Below are positions 10,270-20,790 of a DNA stretch of 64,000 bases, piece after piece. A program made the translations under genes and the position numbers. A model generated the notes under the pieces. The model worked only from the letters and a program-made list of their open reading frames with translations. It ran no database searches and was not told where the DNA came from. This DNA comes from Limnanthes douglasii subsp. nivea. Lineage: Eukaryota; Streptophyta; Magnoliopsida; Brassicales; Limnanthaceae. The stretch lies in assembly GCA_036936605.1 (NCBI GenBank), contig JAUPFV010000004.1, positions 138,765,473 through 138,829,472 on the forward strand, in the 5' to 3' direction. Positions within the stretch are counted from its first letter, which is position 1; each line of letters starts with the position of its first letter.

Positions 10270-11035
10270 TAGACATGGTTCAATTATCTGGCCCCGAAAT
10301 CTATTTCCAACTTCGATATTATGTGGACCCATTTCAATCATCAGTTTATTGAAAGCAAGGAGATAAAGGGTCATGTCGATCATATTATACATTGTAATTA
10401 AGAGAACAAGGAAATTGTGCTTTATGCATGATAACCAAAATCGAGAGATGATAACTTAAGTGTACCCTTTACGTATTTTATTATTACTGGGGGATTCTGC
10501 TTTAAGAACCATCAATTTATCTAGAAAGAAGCGTGCATGGAGTCTAGGAGCACTGTTCTAAGGAATGATGTTACATCACATCAGTTACAATATTTACCCC
10601 ATTAGATCTTTGAGGATAATGACCTCCCAATTATTGCTCACTCTCACAACGATGTCATCTTGATAATCGCAATTATGTGGAGGAGCAGAAAAAATCAGTA
10701 GGGTTTTGTTGGATACATAAAGTTTGGGAAAAATACTGTTTAAGAATGACCTATAATATGATGAGAAACCCTCATATTTTACGTTGTAAGGACTAAAAAT
10801 GGTTTGATTTATCAGGAAAATTATGTTGTCATTGGAGACTATGAAATGAATTTGATTTCTAAAAAATACAAGAAACCGGTAGAGGGTTTTTTTCATCGTG
10901 GTGGATAGCCTATAATGAAATATTTGGTAGCTCTTGGCTAGATTAGATGCATGTAGTATGTAGTTGATTACATAGTAAGGATGGAAAAGAGAAACCAAAA
11001 GGTGCTACGGAATCCTATGCAGCATCCCTAGAGGA
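10270..11035 (+). pseudogene. Tat-type gag and protease relic, right half
   Basis: After the copia TSD the older reading resumes. The segment WFNYLAPKSISNFDIMW ... HHIIHC-like corresponds to the Gag core WYNSLPQGCIRDFDTFW ... IIHC of element B. Further on, about 10600-10680 reads like the Gag-protease join (EDNDLPIIAHSHNDV against DGDDLRDIAGPHEDA), and about 10885-11030 like the protease C-terminal part (FFIVVDS-YNEIFGSSWLD then ESYAASL). Stops and frame changes are frequent. Opposite-strand frames here are shadows. Confidence 0.6.
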
Positions 11036-11447
11036 AAACAATAAGGGAATGACCGAAGAGAAAAAAACAAGGAAAGAAAAAATAGCAGTTTTTGAAGCCT
11101 TCCAAAGCGGTCGAAGCGGTTTACGCCATATTTAAAAAATTAAACAAAGCTTTTTCGAATAAAAACTATGGTTATTTCTAATATTTATGTTAAAATAATA
11201 TATAGCCAAAATAACAAGATATTTGCAACACTATAAAAACAAGTTATTTTTTTACCATAAATAAATAAATAATAAGAGAATTGAAAAATGCTTTGGAAAC
11301 TTCTCTCACAATAATCATTTTCTTGATCTCCAAGAAATCTTTTCTCTTTTCTTCTGATTATCATCTTCTCCATTAGTCTTTATTCTTCGCTGTTTTTGCT
11401 TCCTTCAGTCCCATTGTTTTCTTGCCAGATTACTCCAAGATTTTTAT

Positions 11448-12225
11448 ATGGCTGAATCTTCTCACAAATTCATGAGCCATCGCTACAATCAAACCAAGAA
11501 CAACCACCAAGCTGATCTGATAGTAGATGAAACAACAAACAATCAGTTAGCCCTAATCAACAACAATCCTACAATTTAACCAACAATCAGAATTATCCAA
11601 CTCTATCTCAAGTCTATCATATCAATGCTAATAATAAAAACAGTCTCCCCAGCATACCATATGGTCTATAACAATCCAGCATTTTTCCAAAATCCTACAA
11701 AGACTGATCTCAACAAACTGGGAAAATATTATGCTGAAACAACTAATCCAAAGAAAAATTCATATAAAGACTTAATTTTATTCACTAAGGATCATCTCCC
11801 ATTTATTGAATTCTCAGCAAATGACAAACAAACTCTGGAATCTCTAGACATCCACACTCTTATTGGAAAATTTGTTATGAGAAGACCCATAATGGCTGCC
11901 ACACCAAAGTTTTTTTGGCTCTATTAAATTTAAAGATAAATACAACTAATCCTTTTGGGACCCCAGAAACCTCATGATTGAGATGAATCTCCAAGATGAC
12001 CTCAAAAGACTCTGGAGGAGAAATATCTCGACTATAGGCCAATTCACCATGAGGGTCTTGAAATGGACTCCTAACTTCATCCTATGAAAGAATCCCTCGT
12101 CTCCCCTACTTGGATGACATTCCATAAAATTTCTATATTTCTTTATCACAAAGAGACTATCAAAACCTTAGCCAAAACTATTAGAAATCTTCTCCAAATT
12201 TGGATCCCTAAGAAGAATAAGGCAA
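11448..12225 (+). pseudogene. LINE ORF1 (DUF4283-type) pseudogene, 5' part of a split LINE
   Basis: An ATG at 11448 (MAESSHKFMSHRYNQTKNNH) opens a decayed frame. After stops it shows DKQTLESLDIHTLIGKFVM and, across a slip near 11915, WDPRNLMIEMNLQDDLKRLW and STIGQFTMRVLKWTPNFI. This is the pattern of the DUF4283 domain of plant L1 ORF1 proteins (a TLVGKF start and MRVFKWTPxF centre). The zinc knuckle, endonuclease and first half of RT are missing. The sequence stops at the LTR end at 12226 and the same LINE type resumes at 34957. Confidence 0.6.
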
Positions 12226-12540
12226 TGTGGTAGCACCAAGCTACGAGATGGAACAGGCGGCTGAAAATACAGAGAAAGAAGACGAACAATAGAAGATAGA
12301 TAGCTCTAACCCTAGGTCAGAGTAAAAGAGACTTTAAAGAAAATCAAATTCTATTAAAAAAAGTTTGAGGCAAAACTAGGGTTTGAGAGCCTTTTATAAA
12401 AGTGCTCGAAACCCAAGCCAAAAATTACAGCTTTTTCCTTATGCATTAAAATAAATCCCAGCCCAATTTCAAAGCGAATGGAGCTGGTTAAGTATTTTAA
12501 CAAAATCCAACAAAATAGGAAAATGCAGAAAATTTACTAA
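12226..12540 (-). repeat. LTR-like end of a minus-strand CRM-type gypsy element (3' LTR), right boundary uncertain
   Basis: On the minus strand the block ends ...GGTGCTACCACA at 12226 and carries a TATA box in CACTTTTATAAAAGGCTCTC near 12390-12403, with an AAACCCTAG-type transcribed leader. It lies downstream of the integrase of the same strand, so it would be the 3' LTR. No second LTR or TSD was found. The start of the LTR could not be fixed. Confidence 0.5.
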
Positions 12541-13228
12541 AACAGCAAAAAGAGGGTTTAAATGATTAGATTTAGGGCTTCTCGACGCATTCGATTTGAG
12601 TGGTCGCATCCCCTAATTCTGATATTTGGGCTCCAAATAAAGCACGTTTATGTTTGTCCAAAAGGGCCATATATTCATAGGCTTGTGTAATTACATCATC
12701 CTCTCATTCTTCGGAAGAATTTGCCCACGAATTCTCAGCTTCATCATCCTCAGCAACAGTGGTAAATGACACTACGTGCTTCACGTTGAAAACGTTATGG
12801 GTTTTCATGTGGCTGGGTAGCTTCAACTTGTATGCATTGGGATTAATCTTTTCAATAATTTCAAACGGACCCACCTTCCTTGCAGCCAACTTGTTGTACT
12901 CGTGTGCAGGATAGCGATCCCTAGTCAAAACAGCCCATACAAAGTCCCCCACTGCAAACTCCACCATGCGGTACTTCTTATCTGCGGCAATCTTGTACTT
13001 CTGTGTTGTTTCCTCCAGGTATTTGCGGGTGTTCTCATGGATCTCCCATAGATCAGCAATGACGTTCTCGACCTTAGCTGAAACCTTATCAAGCGTTAGG
13101 AAAGTTAAGTCCATAGGACCTTGTGGGTTATAACCATAGACTACCATGAAGGGACTATACCCAGTACTACGCTTGTGGTGCCTGTTATAGGAGAACTCAA
13201 CATGATAAAGGAAGGAATCCCATTATTT
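12541..13228 (-). pseudogene. CRM-like gypsy integrase C-terminal part
   Basis: The minus frame 13147-12704 reads YGYNPQGPMDLTFL, a long helical stretch, YKIAADKKYRMVEFAVGDFV, then the GPFEIIEKINPNAYKLKLP and FNVKHV motifs of the gypsy integrase C-terminal domain. It is joined to the catalytic domain by a frame change near 13150-13230. No obvious chromodomain was seen after it; an acidic tail follows. Confidence 0.8.
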
Positions 13229-13978
13229 CTAGTTCTCAGAGACCTCTGTGCGTAACATGTTGCCTAACGTTCGATTAGTTACCTCGGTTTGGCCGTCTGT
13301 CTGCGGGTGATACGCGCTGCTAAAACTCAGCTTCTTGTTTGTGAGGCGCCACAAACTCCTCCAAAAATGCCTCACAAACCGCGCATCGCGATCAGAAACG
13401 ATATTCAAGGATAGACCATATAAGCAGTAGACCTCACGAAAGTATAAATTAGCAACATTCACAGCATCTGCGGTTTTCTCGCATGCAATGAAGTGGGCCA
13501 TCTTAGAAAACCTGTCAACCACTACAAAAATAGAATTATTACCTCTCTGTGTTCTTGGCAGCCCAGTGATGAAATCCATGCTGACACTTCGCCACGGTCC
13601 TTCCAGTATTGGGAGTGGTAGGTATAGACCTGCGTTGGAGGATGTACCTTTTGCCACCTGGCAAACCCGACAACCAGCTACAAAACGGATAACATCTCGC
13701 CTCAAATGCGGCCATAAGAACTGACTGGATACAGAGTGAAGGTTTTGATCTCTACCCCCATGCCCCTCGTTGTGTCTCTCTTGTACAATCATTAACCTCA
13801 AACTGCTCTCAGGAACACAAAGTAAATTACCTTTGAAGAGGTAACCGTTGCTCACTGCAAAATCTTTTCTCAAACCTGCACTGACATCCTCTAGAATAGG
13901 ACCAAAATATGGATCGATACCCAGTAGATCCTTCATCATCTCGAATCCCACAACTTCTCCTTTCATACGAATTATCAT
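13229..13978 (-). pseudogene. CRM-like gypsy integrase, zinc and catalytic domains
   Basis: On the minus strand the frame opens with the pre-integrase zinc region (HNEGHGGRDQN ... CRVCQVAKG, an HHCC motif) and then the core: SMDFITGLPRTQ, VVDRFSKMAHF, SDRDARFVRHFWRSLW and SSAYHPQTDGQTEVTNRTLG. These carry D, D and E. The motif style is that of plant chromoviruses, nearest to CRM in my reading. The lineage call needs a phylogeny. Confidence 0.85.
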
Positions 13979-14790
13979 ACTGCGTCGGCTCAGTGCGTCA
14001 GCTACGCGGTTAACTGTCCCCGAAGTATGCTTAATGGAAAAGGTAAATTGTTGAGTAAATGCTGCCTAACGTGCATGGCGGGAAGAGAGTTTCTCCTGAC
14101 TATGCAGGTGTTTTAAGGAATCATGATAGGTCAGTTTGGTAGGCTTGCACCCTGTACAAGGTCAATCTGGTGCTGGATATCTCTCAATGGAGGAAGACCT
14201 GTAGGTAAAGTATCGGGAAAGACAATAGAAAATTCTGGTAACAGCGGCCGAACTCTCTCAGGTATACCAGCAAATGGATCAGTACTAAATTCTTTAACCA
14301 CCAAAAGATAGACAATCCTTGTTTCATGAGCATGTTCTATAAACGCCTTTCGAGCTAGAAAGTTCTTACCCGATTCCTTTGATACTGCAAGGGCAAGTTT
14401 TGGGGAAACCGCTCTAGTTGCTGTTAATATGAACCTGACATTATTCCATATAAAACTATAGCGGTTCCTCCTACCATCATATGTGACACTTCTATCATAT
14501 TTCCAGGGTCGTCCTAGCAAAACGTGACACACATCCATCCCAATGACATTGCACCATGCTTTATCCCTATAGTTACCAACAGAGAAATATACCAGACATC
14601 TTCTAGAGATATTTACCTCACTACCTTTCTTTAACCAGGTAAGCTTGTAGGGGTTTGGGTGGTCTTCTGTTTTCAGGGCCAGCTTCTGGACAGCTTCTTC
14701 AGAGATAACATTTTCGCAGCTCCCTGAATCAATAACGAATTTGCATACCTTTCCCCCAATTGTACAAGTCGATTGGAAAAGACCAATATT
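13979..14790 (-). pseudogene. CRM-like gypsy protease; RT and RNase H deleted
   Basis: The minus frame from 14808 to 14131 is an aspartic protease: FVIDSGSCENVISEEAV carries D-S-G, followed by DVCHVLLGRPWKYDRSVTYDG, typical of plant gypsy proteases. The frame leads into the start of RT (a DTLPTGLPPLRDIQHQIDL-like segment) but RT and RNase H are absent: only about 150 bp separate it from integrase. The N-terminal side is cut at 14790/14791, where element A begins on the other strand. Confidence 0.85.
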
Positions 14791-16425
14791 AGTTCTAAGA
14801 AGACTCATCGGTCTAAGCCGGTTGAAAGCTCAGATTCTGAGTCCCCCCAGAAGCTCTTCGAACAAGGCTGAGCTTGAGGAGTATGTGTCATCAAGAAGTG
14901 ATGAAGGAAGGTCCAGAAAGAAACAAAAACTAATTAAAAAATATTCAAGAAAGAGAGATAAGCATTGGGGGCTTAAAAGACATCTGGGCAAAGAGTCATC
15001 TCACAACCACAGGCATGTTAATCAGTTGCTGATCGATCCTTTTGTTTTTCAGACTAAACCAGGTATTTTAGCAATTCCTAATGAAGACACAGTCTTCAGT
15101 CGTAATAGGAATTGGAGACAGTCACCTTTGTTTGCCAAAATATTGTCCGGAAACCTACCCAAAAGGTTTAACAGCTCCAAAATGGAGAAGTATGATGGAA
15201 GTAACGATCCGGAAAACCATCTGGAGCAGTTCAAAAACTCCATGATGATGACAAACTTTTGTGTAGAGCCTTCTCCCAATATTTTACGGGAAGTGCTCTT
15301 AAGTGGTACAACAGCTTACCCTATGGGTGTATAAAAAACTTTGATACATTCTGGGTTGCTTTCCAAAGGCAATTTGTGGGAAGTAAGGAGGTAAAGGGAA
15401 ATGTTCATAATATTGTCCATTGTGCCCAAGAGCCAAATGAGTCCTTAAAAGACTACATAATTCGGTTCGTGAATACCTAGAAGGGGTTAGCAGATTGCTT
15501 CAAACAGATAGGAATTGCTTCCTTGAGACAAGGGTTGAACCCTGGGAATCTGGCCAATTCGGTGACCAGGAAGAAAACCATGACTTGGGGTGGCTTATTA
15601 AATCAGGTGGGAAAGCAAATTAATATGGATGAAACCAAGAAAACCAGGGTGCACCGTCAGGTGAGGTCCACCACAATAACTCAAAACCAATCTGGATATA
15701 AGGCTAAGGAGACCAGACAAGGGTCCAATAGGGCTAAACAGACTTAGTCCAACCAGAATCAATCTCAGAGCCATCAATCAAGGAGTAAAAGAGGTCCTTG
15801 GGTTCAACCGAAGTGGTTTGCAGAATTGAAAAAGAATGTAGCCACAATATATGACAAGACCAAGGACGAAGTTCATTTCTGGAAACCAGCAATACTGCAG
15901 TCCTCTAGAGAGAGTCGAAATACTTGCTTTTGCCAATATCATAATGATATAGGCCATAATACTCAAGACTGCATAGCCTTGAAACAAGAAGTGCAGAATC
16001 TTATTGAAAGAGGAAAATTGGGAGCTTATGTTAAAAGAAGAAGTGGAAACAGGCCTGACAATGCTCCTTAGACAGGTCCTACAAACAATGTATGAACATC
16101 TGCTCAAGAAGGGGAAATGGTGATCCTTGAAAGATTTGATGTTTATTCTGAGTATTTGGATCCCGATCCAACTCGGAATAAAGTGGGGGTTATAACAGAG
16201 CAGACCAAGACGGTGTCCGCACTGATCAGTTTCTTTGAGTCACTCACCATCTTTGGAGGAGATACCGTGACAGCGCCCACTCCTTCATCAAGAAAGAGGC
16301 ATGTTCATAGTTTGGCTACTCAGTTGGAAGGTGGCGTGTCTTCTTATCAGTGCCAAACCATTTTTCCATTTATAGTTTTTGATGAGGATGATTTAAGAAA
16401 TATTGCTGGGGCTCATGAAGAATAA
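14791..16425 (+). pseudogene. gag: Element A gag, 5'-truncated, broken
   Basis: The basic/Ser-rich region (EGRSRKKQKLIKKYSRKRDKH), the Gag core (LPKRFNSSKMEKYDGSNDPE, then after a slip near 15250 FSQYFTGSALKWYNSLPYG) and QFVGSKEVKGN are all clear. A CQYHNDIGHNTQDC zinc-binding motif (C, H, H, C) lies near 15931-15972. In-frame stops occur at 15478-15480, 15745-15747 and 16069-16071. The end FPFIVFDEDDLRNIAGAHEE at 16360-16422 marks the Gag-protease boundary. Confidence 0.88.
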
Positions 16426-17013
16426 TGTGGTGAGAGGAGCATCTATTAGGGGCAATGATATCCGATGAATTCGGATAGACACAAGCAGTTCGGAAAAAAT
16501 ACTCTTCTTGAGCTCCTACAAGCAGATGAAGACTTCGGCCGTTATTGAACGGTCAAACAGAACCATTGTGGGCTTCACAGGGAGCTCTACGGATGTTATA
16601 GGGGAGTTTGAGGAAGAGGTGTTGTTGGGCATGGGGCCTTTTAAAAAGCTGGTCAGGGTGTAATTTTTTGTGGTAGATTGCCCCACGTGCTACAATACAA
16701 TCTTTGGGAGGTCTTGGCTCTCTCGAATGCATGTTGTAGCCTCAACAATCCACCAGTGTTTGAAGTATGCAGATCAAGGGCAAGTGAGTGTTGTTTGAAG
16801 TAGTCAGAAGATAGCAATAGAGTGCTATGCAACTGCACTTGCTCCTAAAACTTTGAGAGCAGTTCGAATTAATGAAGATTAGCAGTTAGTGGGCCTTCTA
16901 AGGGAGAGGGTAAGATTGATGACCCCAGAGAGGCCCATAGTGTTATAATACCAGTTGAAGAGATTGAAACCCACTCCCTGGCAGAGGGTAGAAGTATCAA
17001 GGTTGGCTCCAAG
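16426..17013 (+). pseudogene. Element A protease, degenerate
   Basis: The domain is readable with slips: an IRIDTSSSEKILF segment (about 16465-16505) stands where B has ILVDTGSSANILF, so the active-site Gly is lost. GFTGSSTDVIGEFEEEVLLG, VVDCPTCYN and FGRSWLSRMH follow. At 16877-16879 a TAG stands at the same place as the TAG of B, here followed by CAGTTA. Confidence 0.85.
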
Positions 17014-18310
17014 ATGGTTCCAGAGTTGAATTTTTTTTTGTCATTTTTATCAAACAATCAGCATGTCTTTGCTTGGTGCAATGGTGATGTAACCGGAGTA
17101 CCTGCAAGCGTGATCTTACACAAACTGTCAATCCGGAGTAATGTTGCACCTGTTGTGCAGAAAATGAGAGCTTTCTCTAAGGAGAAAGCTGATGTAATAG
17201 TCTAAGAAGTTGATTGGCTTACCAAGATGGGGCACATAAAGGAATCCCAGTATCCTTTATGGACTGCCAATCCGGTGTTGGTCAAGAAAAAGAATCGAAA
17301 ATGGCGTATGTGTATTGATTTTACTGACCTCAACAGGGTTTGCCCAAAAGATCTTTATCCAGTCCCCCGGATAGCTCAGTTGGTAGACTCAACGTCTGGA
17401 AACAAATTGCTGTCTTTCATGGATGCCTTCTCTAGGTACAACCAGATACAGATGGATTCGAAGGACCAAGATCATACTACCTTTATAACAGATAGAGGTC
17501 TCAATTGTTATAAGGTGATGCCTTTTGGGTTGAAAGATGATGGGGCTACTTATCAGAGATTGGTGAACAAAACATTCGCTAGCCAGATTGGCAGAAATAT
17601 GGAGGTATACATAGATGGCATGATGGTTAAAAGCTTGGATGAGGCTTTGCACATAGTTGACCTTCAAGATACATTTTCTAATTTGGCAACTGTGAATTTG
17701 AAACTGAATCCAGAAAAATGTGTTTTGGGGGTTCGATCCGGGAAATTCTTGGGGTACGTGATAAGTGAGAAAGGAATACAGCCCGATCCGGATCATCTTA
17801 ATACTCTACTAGAAATGGATCCTCCTCGGAATATTAAAGAAGTACAGAGACTCACTAGGAGGTTGGCTGCCTTGAATCATTTCATTCAAGGTCTTTGGAT
17901 ACGTGTTGTCCGTTTTTTCAAACCTTGAAGAATGCTAAAGATTTTAATTGGTCTCCACATTACAGCCAAGCTTTTGTTGAAATAAAGAAACACTTATCCT
18001 CACCAAAGACTCTTTTTAAACTCATTGAAGGAGAAACACTTTACGTATACTTGGCTGTGTTAGAATGTGCTATAAGCGCAGTACTGGTGAGGGAAGTGGA
18101 CAACTACCCTCGTCTGGTGTACTACATCAGCAAAAGTTTGATAGAGGCTGAGAAGAGGTACTTGAAGCTTGACAAGTTGGCACTAGCCTTAGTAATTGCA
18201 GCAAGAAAAATGAGGTCGTATTTTCAGTCTCATTCCATCATTTTTCGGACATCTTTCCCATTGAAAATGTTCTTCAGAAGGCAGACATATCAAGCAGGAT
18301 GACCAAATAG
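17014..18310 (+). pseudogene. Element A reverse transcriptase and first RNase H, degenerate
   Basis: RT motifs are recognisable: NPVLVKKKNRKWRMCIDFTD, SFMDAFSRYNQI, KVMPFGLKDDGATYQRLVNK and EVYIDGMMVKS. The last replaces the catalytic YIDD by YIDG, so RT is dead. A stop at 17203-17205 and a slip near 17895 follow. The RNase H part (LYVYLAVLECAISAVLVREV) lacks the first catalytic Asp, as in other Tat elements. Confidence 0.88.
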
Positions 18311-18890
18311 TCAGTAAATTTGGGTGATTATGACATTGATTTTACCCAAAAAACTGCTATCAAAGCTCAATCAGTTGCTGATTTCCTTGTAGAGTTCCAT
18401 TCGGACAGGAGCTCTAAACAAACTTTAGAAGAAAAAACCAAGAAAAAGTGGGTAGTCCGAACTAATGGTGGATCAAGTACAATAGGTTGTGGAGCTTTAA
18501 TTTTCATAACCTCTCTGTATGTTGATAAAATGTACCAGGCTATATGATTTGGATTCAGGGCCTCTAACAATGAGTCCGGATATGAAGCGACTATAACTGG
18601 TCTAAAATTAGATTTCCTATGTGGGGCTAAAAGAGTTAGGTTGATGAGTGACTCCCAGCTTCTCATCCATCAAGTTCAAGTTCAATCTACGGCCAAGAAG
18701 GAACAGCTGATCAAATACTTACTCATCCTGAAAGAGGTGGCAGCCAACTTCAAAAGTGTTTGTTATGAGCATATTCCTAGGTCAGAAAATACATTAGAGG
18801 ATTCCTTGGCAGCCATAGCATATTCTGATTCCTAACCTTGGATTCATATACAAGAATTCCCATCCATACAATCAAATCAAAACAAGTAAG
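18311..18890 (+). pseudogene. Element A second RNase H (aRNH), broken
   Basis: Segments VVRTNGGSSTIGCGA, ASNNESGYEAT and LMSDSQLLIHQ, then HIPRSENTLEDSLAAIAYSDS, match the aRNH of element B. The first Asp reads Asn (RTNGG) and stops interrupt it at 18545-18547 and 18833-18835. Presence of this additional RNase H between RNase H and integrase is a hallmark of the Tat lineage. Confidence 0.85.
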
Positions 18891-19465
18891 AGGAGGAAAG
18901 CTTGAGTATACACGTGGTTCAACCTAAAGATTGGAGATTTTCCCTTCTTCAATACATTTCTGATGGGGTTTTACCTCCGGATAAAGCTATGGCAAGAAAG
19001 ATTAAAAACAGGGCTCGTGGTTTTTTTATCATAAGGGAAGTTCTCTATAAAAATATATTTCAGTAGACCTATCCTGCGTTGTTTGGGGGTTGAAGAATCT
19101 CAGGTCGTTTTATCCGAACTACACGATGGAGAAAGATCAGCACATTATGGGTACAAGGCACTAACCCTGAGGGTATTGTTGGTAGGAACCACTTCAAAGG
19201 CTGTCATTAAATTTATCATATCCAATATATGTTTCAGATTTGGGATTCCTCAAAAGATTACCACAGACAATGGGCCACAATTTGATAATAAGGATATAGA
19301 GAATTTTTGTGCTTCCAGAGGTATTCATCACTTGTTTTCTTCTCTTTTCCATCCACAAGCAAACGACCAGGTTGAAGTTGCCAACATGACCATTTTGCCC
19401 GGATTAAAAAATAATCTAAAAGGAGCTGCAGGGAAGTGGCCAAGCTATTTGCAAGAAGTGTTGTT
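18891..19465 (+). pseudogene. Element A integrase, internal deletion of zinc and first catalytic part
   Basis: The start (VVLSELHDGERSAHYGYKAL) jumps after RVLLVG straight to TTSKAVIKFIISN. The stretch in B with the zinc Cys residues and first catalytic Asp (about 28899-29140) is missing. The second Asp region (ITTDNGPQFDNKDI) and the Glu region (HPQANDQVEVANMT) remain. The frame is then cut by a solo LTR at 19466. Confidence 0.88.
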
Positions 19466-19791
19466 TGATAATGAAAAAATATCATGAACGGAAAGATAAT
19501 TGAAAAATATATAAAAAAGGAAAAGTTCGAAAGATCCGCAAGAAAATATCCTCACTGAAACCCTAGCAAAAATGATCTACCTCTATAAGAAAAGATCAGT
19601 TAGCTTATATAGCAATTGTTGTGGGCTTTTTGGCCTTTTGAGCCATTGGACTTAAACAATTGATCCATTAGAGGCTAATTCATCCCACAAACTTACTAAG
19701 TAAAAACATATTTACTTCTTATTACAAAATACATATTGGTTAAATATTCTAAAAATCTGACTTGCGAATCGTGTAAATTCTTCCCTCATCA
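19466..19791 (-). repeat. Solo LTR (326 bp) inserted in element A integrase, TSD TTGTT
   Basis: TGATAATG...CCCTCATCA is flanked on both sides by TTGTT (19461-19465 and 19792-19796); outside it the integrase reading of A resumes exactly as in B. A TATA box on the minus strand (GCTATATAAGC near 19595) and a GCTAGGGTTTCAG leader indicate minus orientation. No internal region is present, so it is a solo LTR formed by LTR-LTR recombination. Its family is not named; the end resembles the LTR-like end at 2168. Confidence 0.88.
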
Positions 19792-19796
19792 TTGTT

Positions 19797-20250
19797 GGCA
19801 TACCAAACTACTCTTTGGGCTGCTACACAAGAATCTCATTTTTCTTTGGTGTATGAGATGAATGTCATTACCCCCATAGAAGCTACCATACCATCATACA
19901 GGGTCCATCACTATTCCGGACACACTAATGAGATAGCAATTAGGAATCAGTTGGACTTAATAGAAGAAAGAAGGGTTAAAGTTCACTTAAGAACTGGCCA
20001 CTACCAAGGCTTGATGAGGAGTGCATTTGCTTCCAAGGTCAAGAGAAGATATTTTCAACTGGGAGATCAAGTGTTAACAAAAGTTTTCTTACACACCAAG
20101 GAGAAGCAGTTCGAAAAGCTGGCTTTGAACTGGGAAGGCCCCTATGAGGTCTCCAGAAAACTTACGTCTGAGACATATAGGCTTCAGGACAAAGAAGAAA
20201 GAGTTTTGAAGCACCCATGAAATATTGAACATCTTAGGTTATATTTAGAA
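19797..20250 (+). pseudogene. Element A integrase C-terminal end
   Basis: Reading resumes with a segment like YQTTLWAATQESHFSLVYEM and continues through EERRVKVHLRTGHYQGLMRS, FQLGDQVLTKVFLHTKEKQF and LNWEGPYEVSRKL to NIEHLRLYLE and a stop at 20250. A TGA at 20218-20220 replaces the Trp of HPWNIEHL in B. The final 10 residues match B and C. Confidence 0.88.
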
Positions 20251-20261
20251 TAAAAGTTGTG

Positions 20262-20370
20262 TGTAAATATTTACTTGTTAGTATCAATGTAAATATTAGG
20301 GGGCATACTCTTTCCTACCCTGGTGGCGCGGGGAGGTTTCAATAAGGTATCCGGTTTTTCATTCAATAAA
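20262..20370 (+). promoter_or_regulatory. Element A sense 3' end signals: TGTAAATA repeats and AATAAA
   Basis: TGTAAATA occurs at 20262 and 20288 and AATAAA at 20365-20370, just after the pol stop and before the antisense gene. The same arrangement occurs in B and C. Confidence 0.6.
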
Positions 20371-20625
20371 ATGTGATGCCTTCTTAAAACATCCGAAGTG
20401 GTTTTACTACAATTCAATTCAATTACAACTCGCTGGTTTAACACTTTGGATCTTTAGTAGATCAGATAAACCTGGTTGAGTGATGACTATTAAATACATG
20501 TCATCGAAGATATTAAACACTCTCACTATAATGCTTCTAAAATACTATGGGCTATTTAAACATTAGCCATTAAAATTTGAAGGAAAGAAAGTGTTAAATA
20601 AAAGAAGATTTGATAAATAAACCTA

Positions 20626-20749
20626 TTCGGACTTTAACCGAACAGGAGAAACAAAGCATGTCTTGGCCATCCAAGGACTTCAGATGTTTGAAAAACTTAT
20701 CCGGACTCTGACCGGATAACATTACAAAATATGCTTTGGCTATCCAAGG
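20626..20749. other. Element A paired hairpins in the antisense 3' flank
   Basis: CTTGGCCATCCAAG (20662-20675) and an imperfect copy (20734-20749) flank the inverted repeat ATCCGG...CCGGAT (20699-20717); TTCGG...CCGAA lies at 20626-20642. The arrangement recurs in B and C. Confidence 0.7.
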
Positions 20750-20790
20750 ACTTTAACTGTTCAAAAAAAGACAAAAAATATGATTAAACC

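Noticed and set aside
20196..20250. Different C-terminus for the A integrase ending at 20220
   Set aside because: The codons after the TGA still match the B and C endings (NIEHLRLYLE), so the stop is a nonsense mutation, not a natural end.
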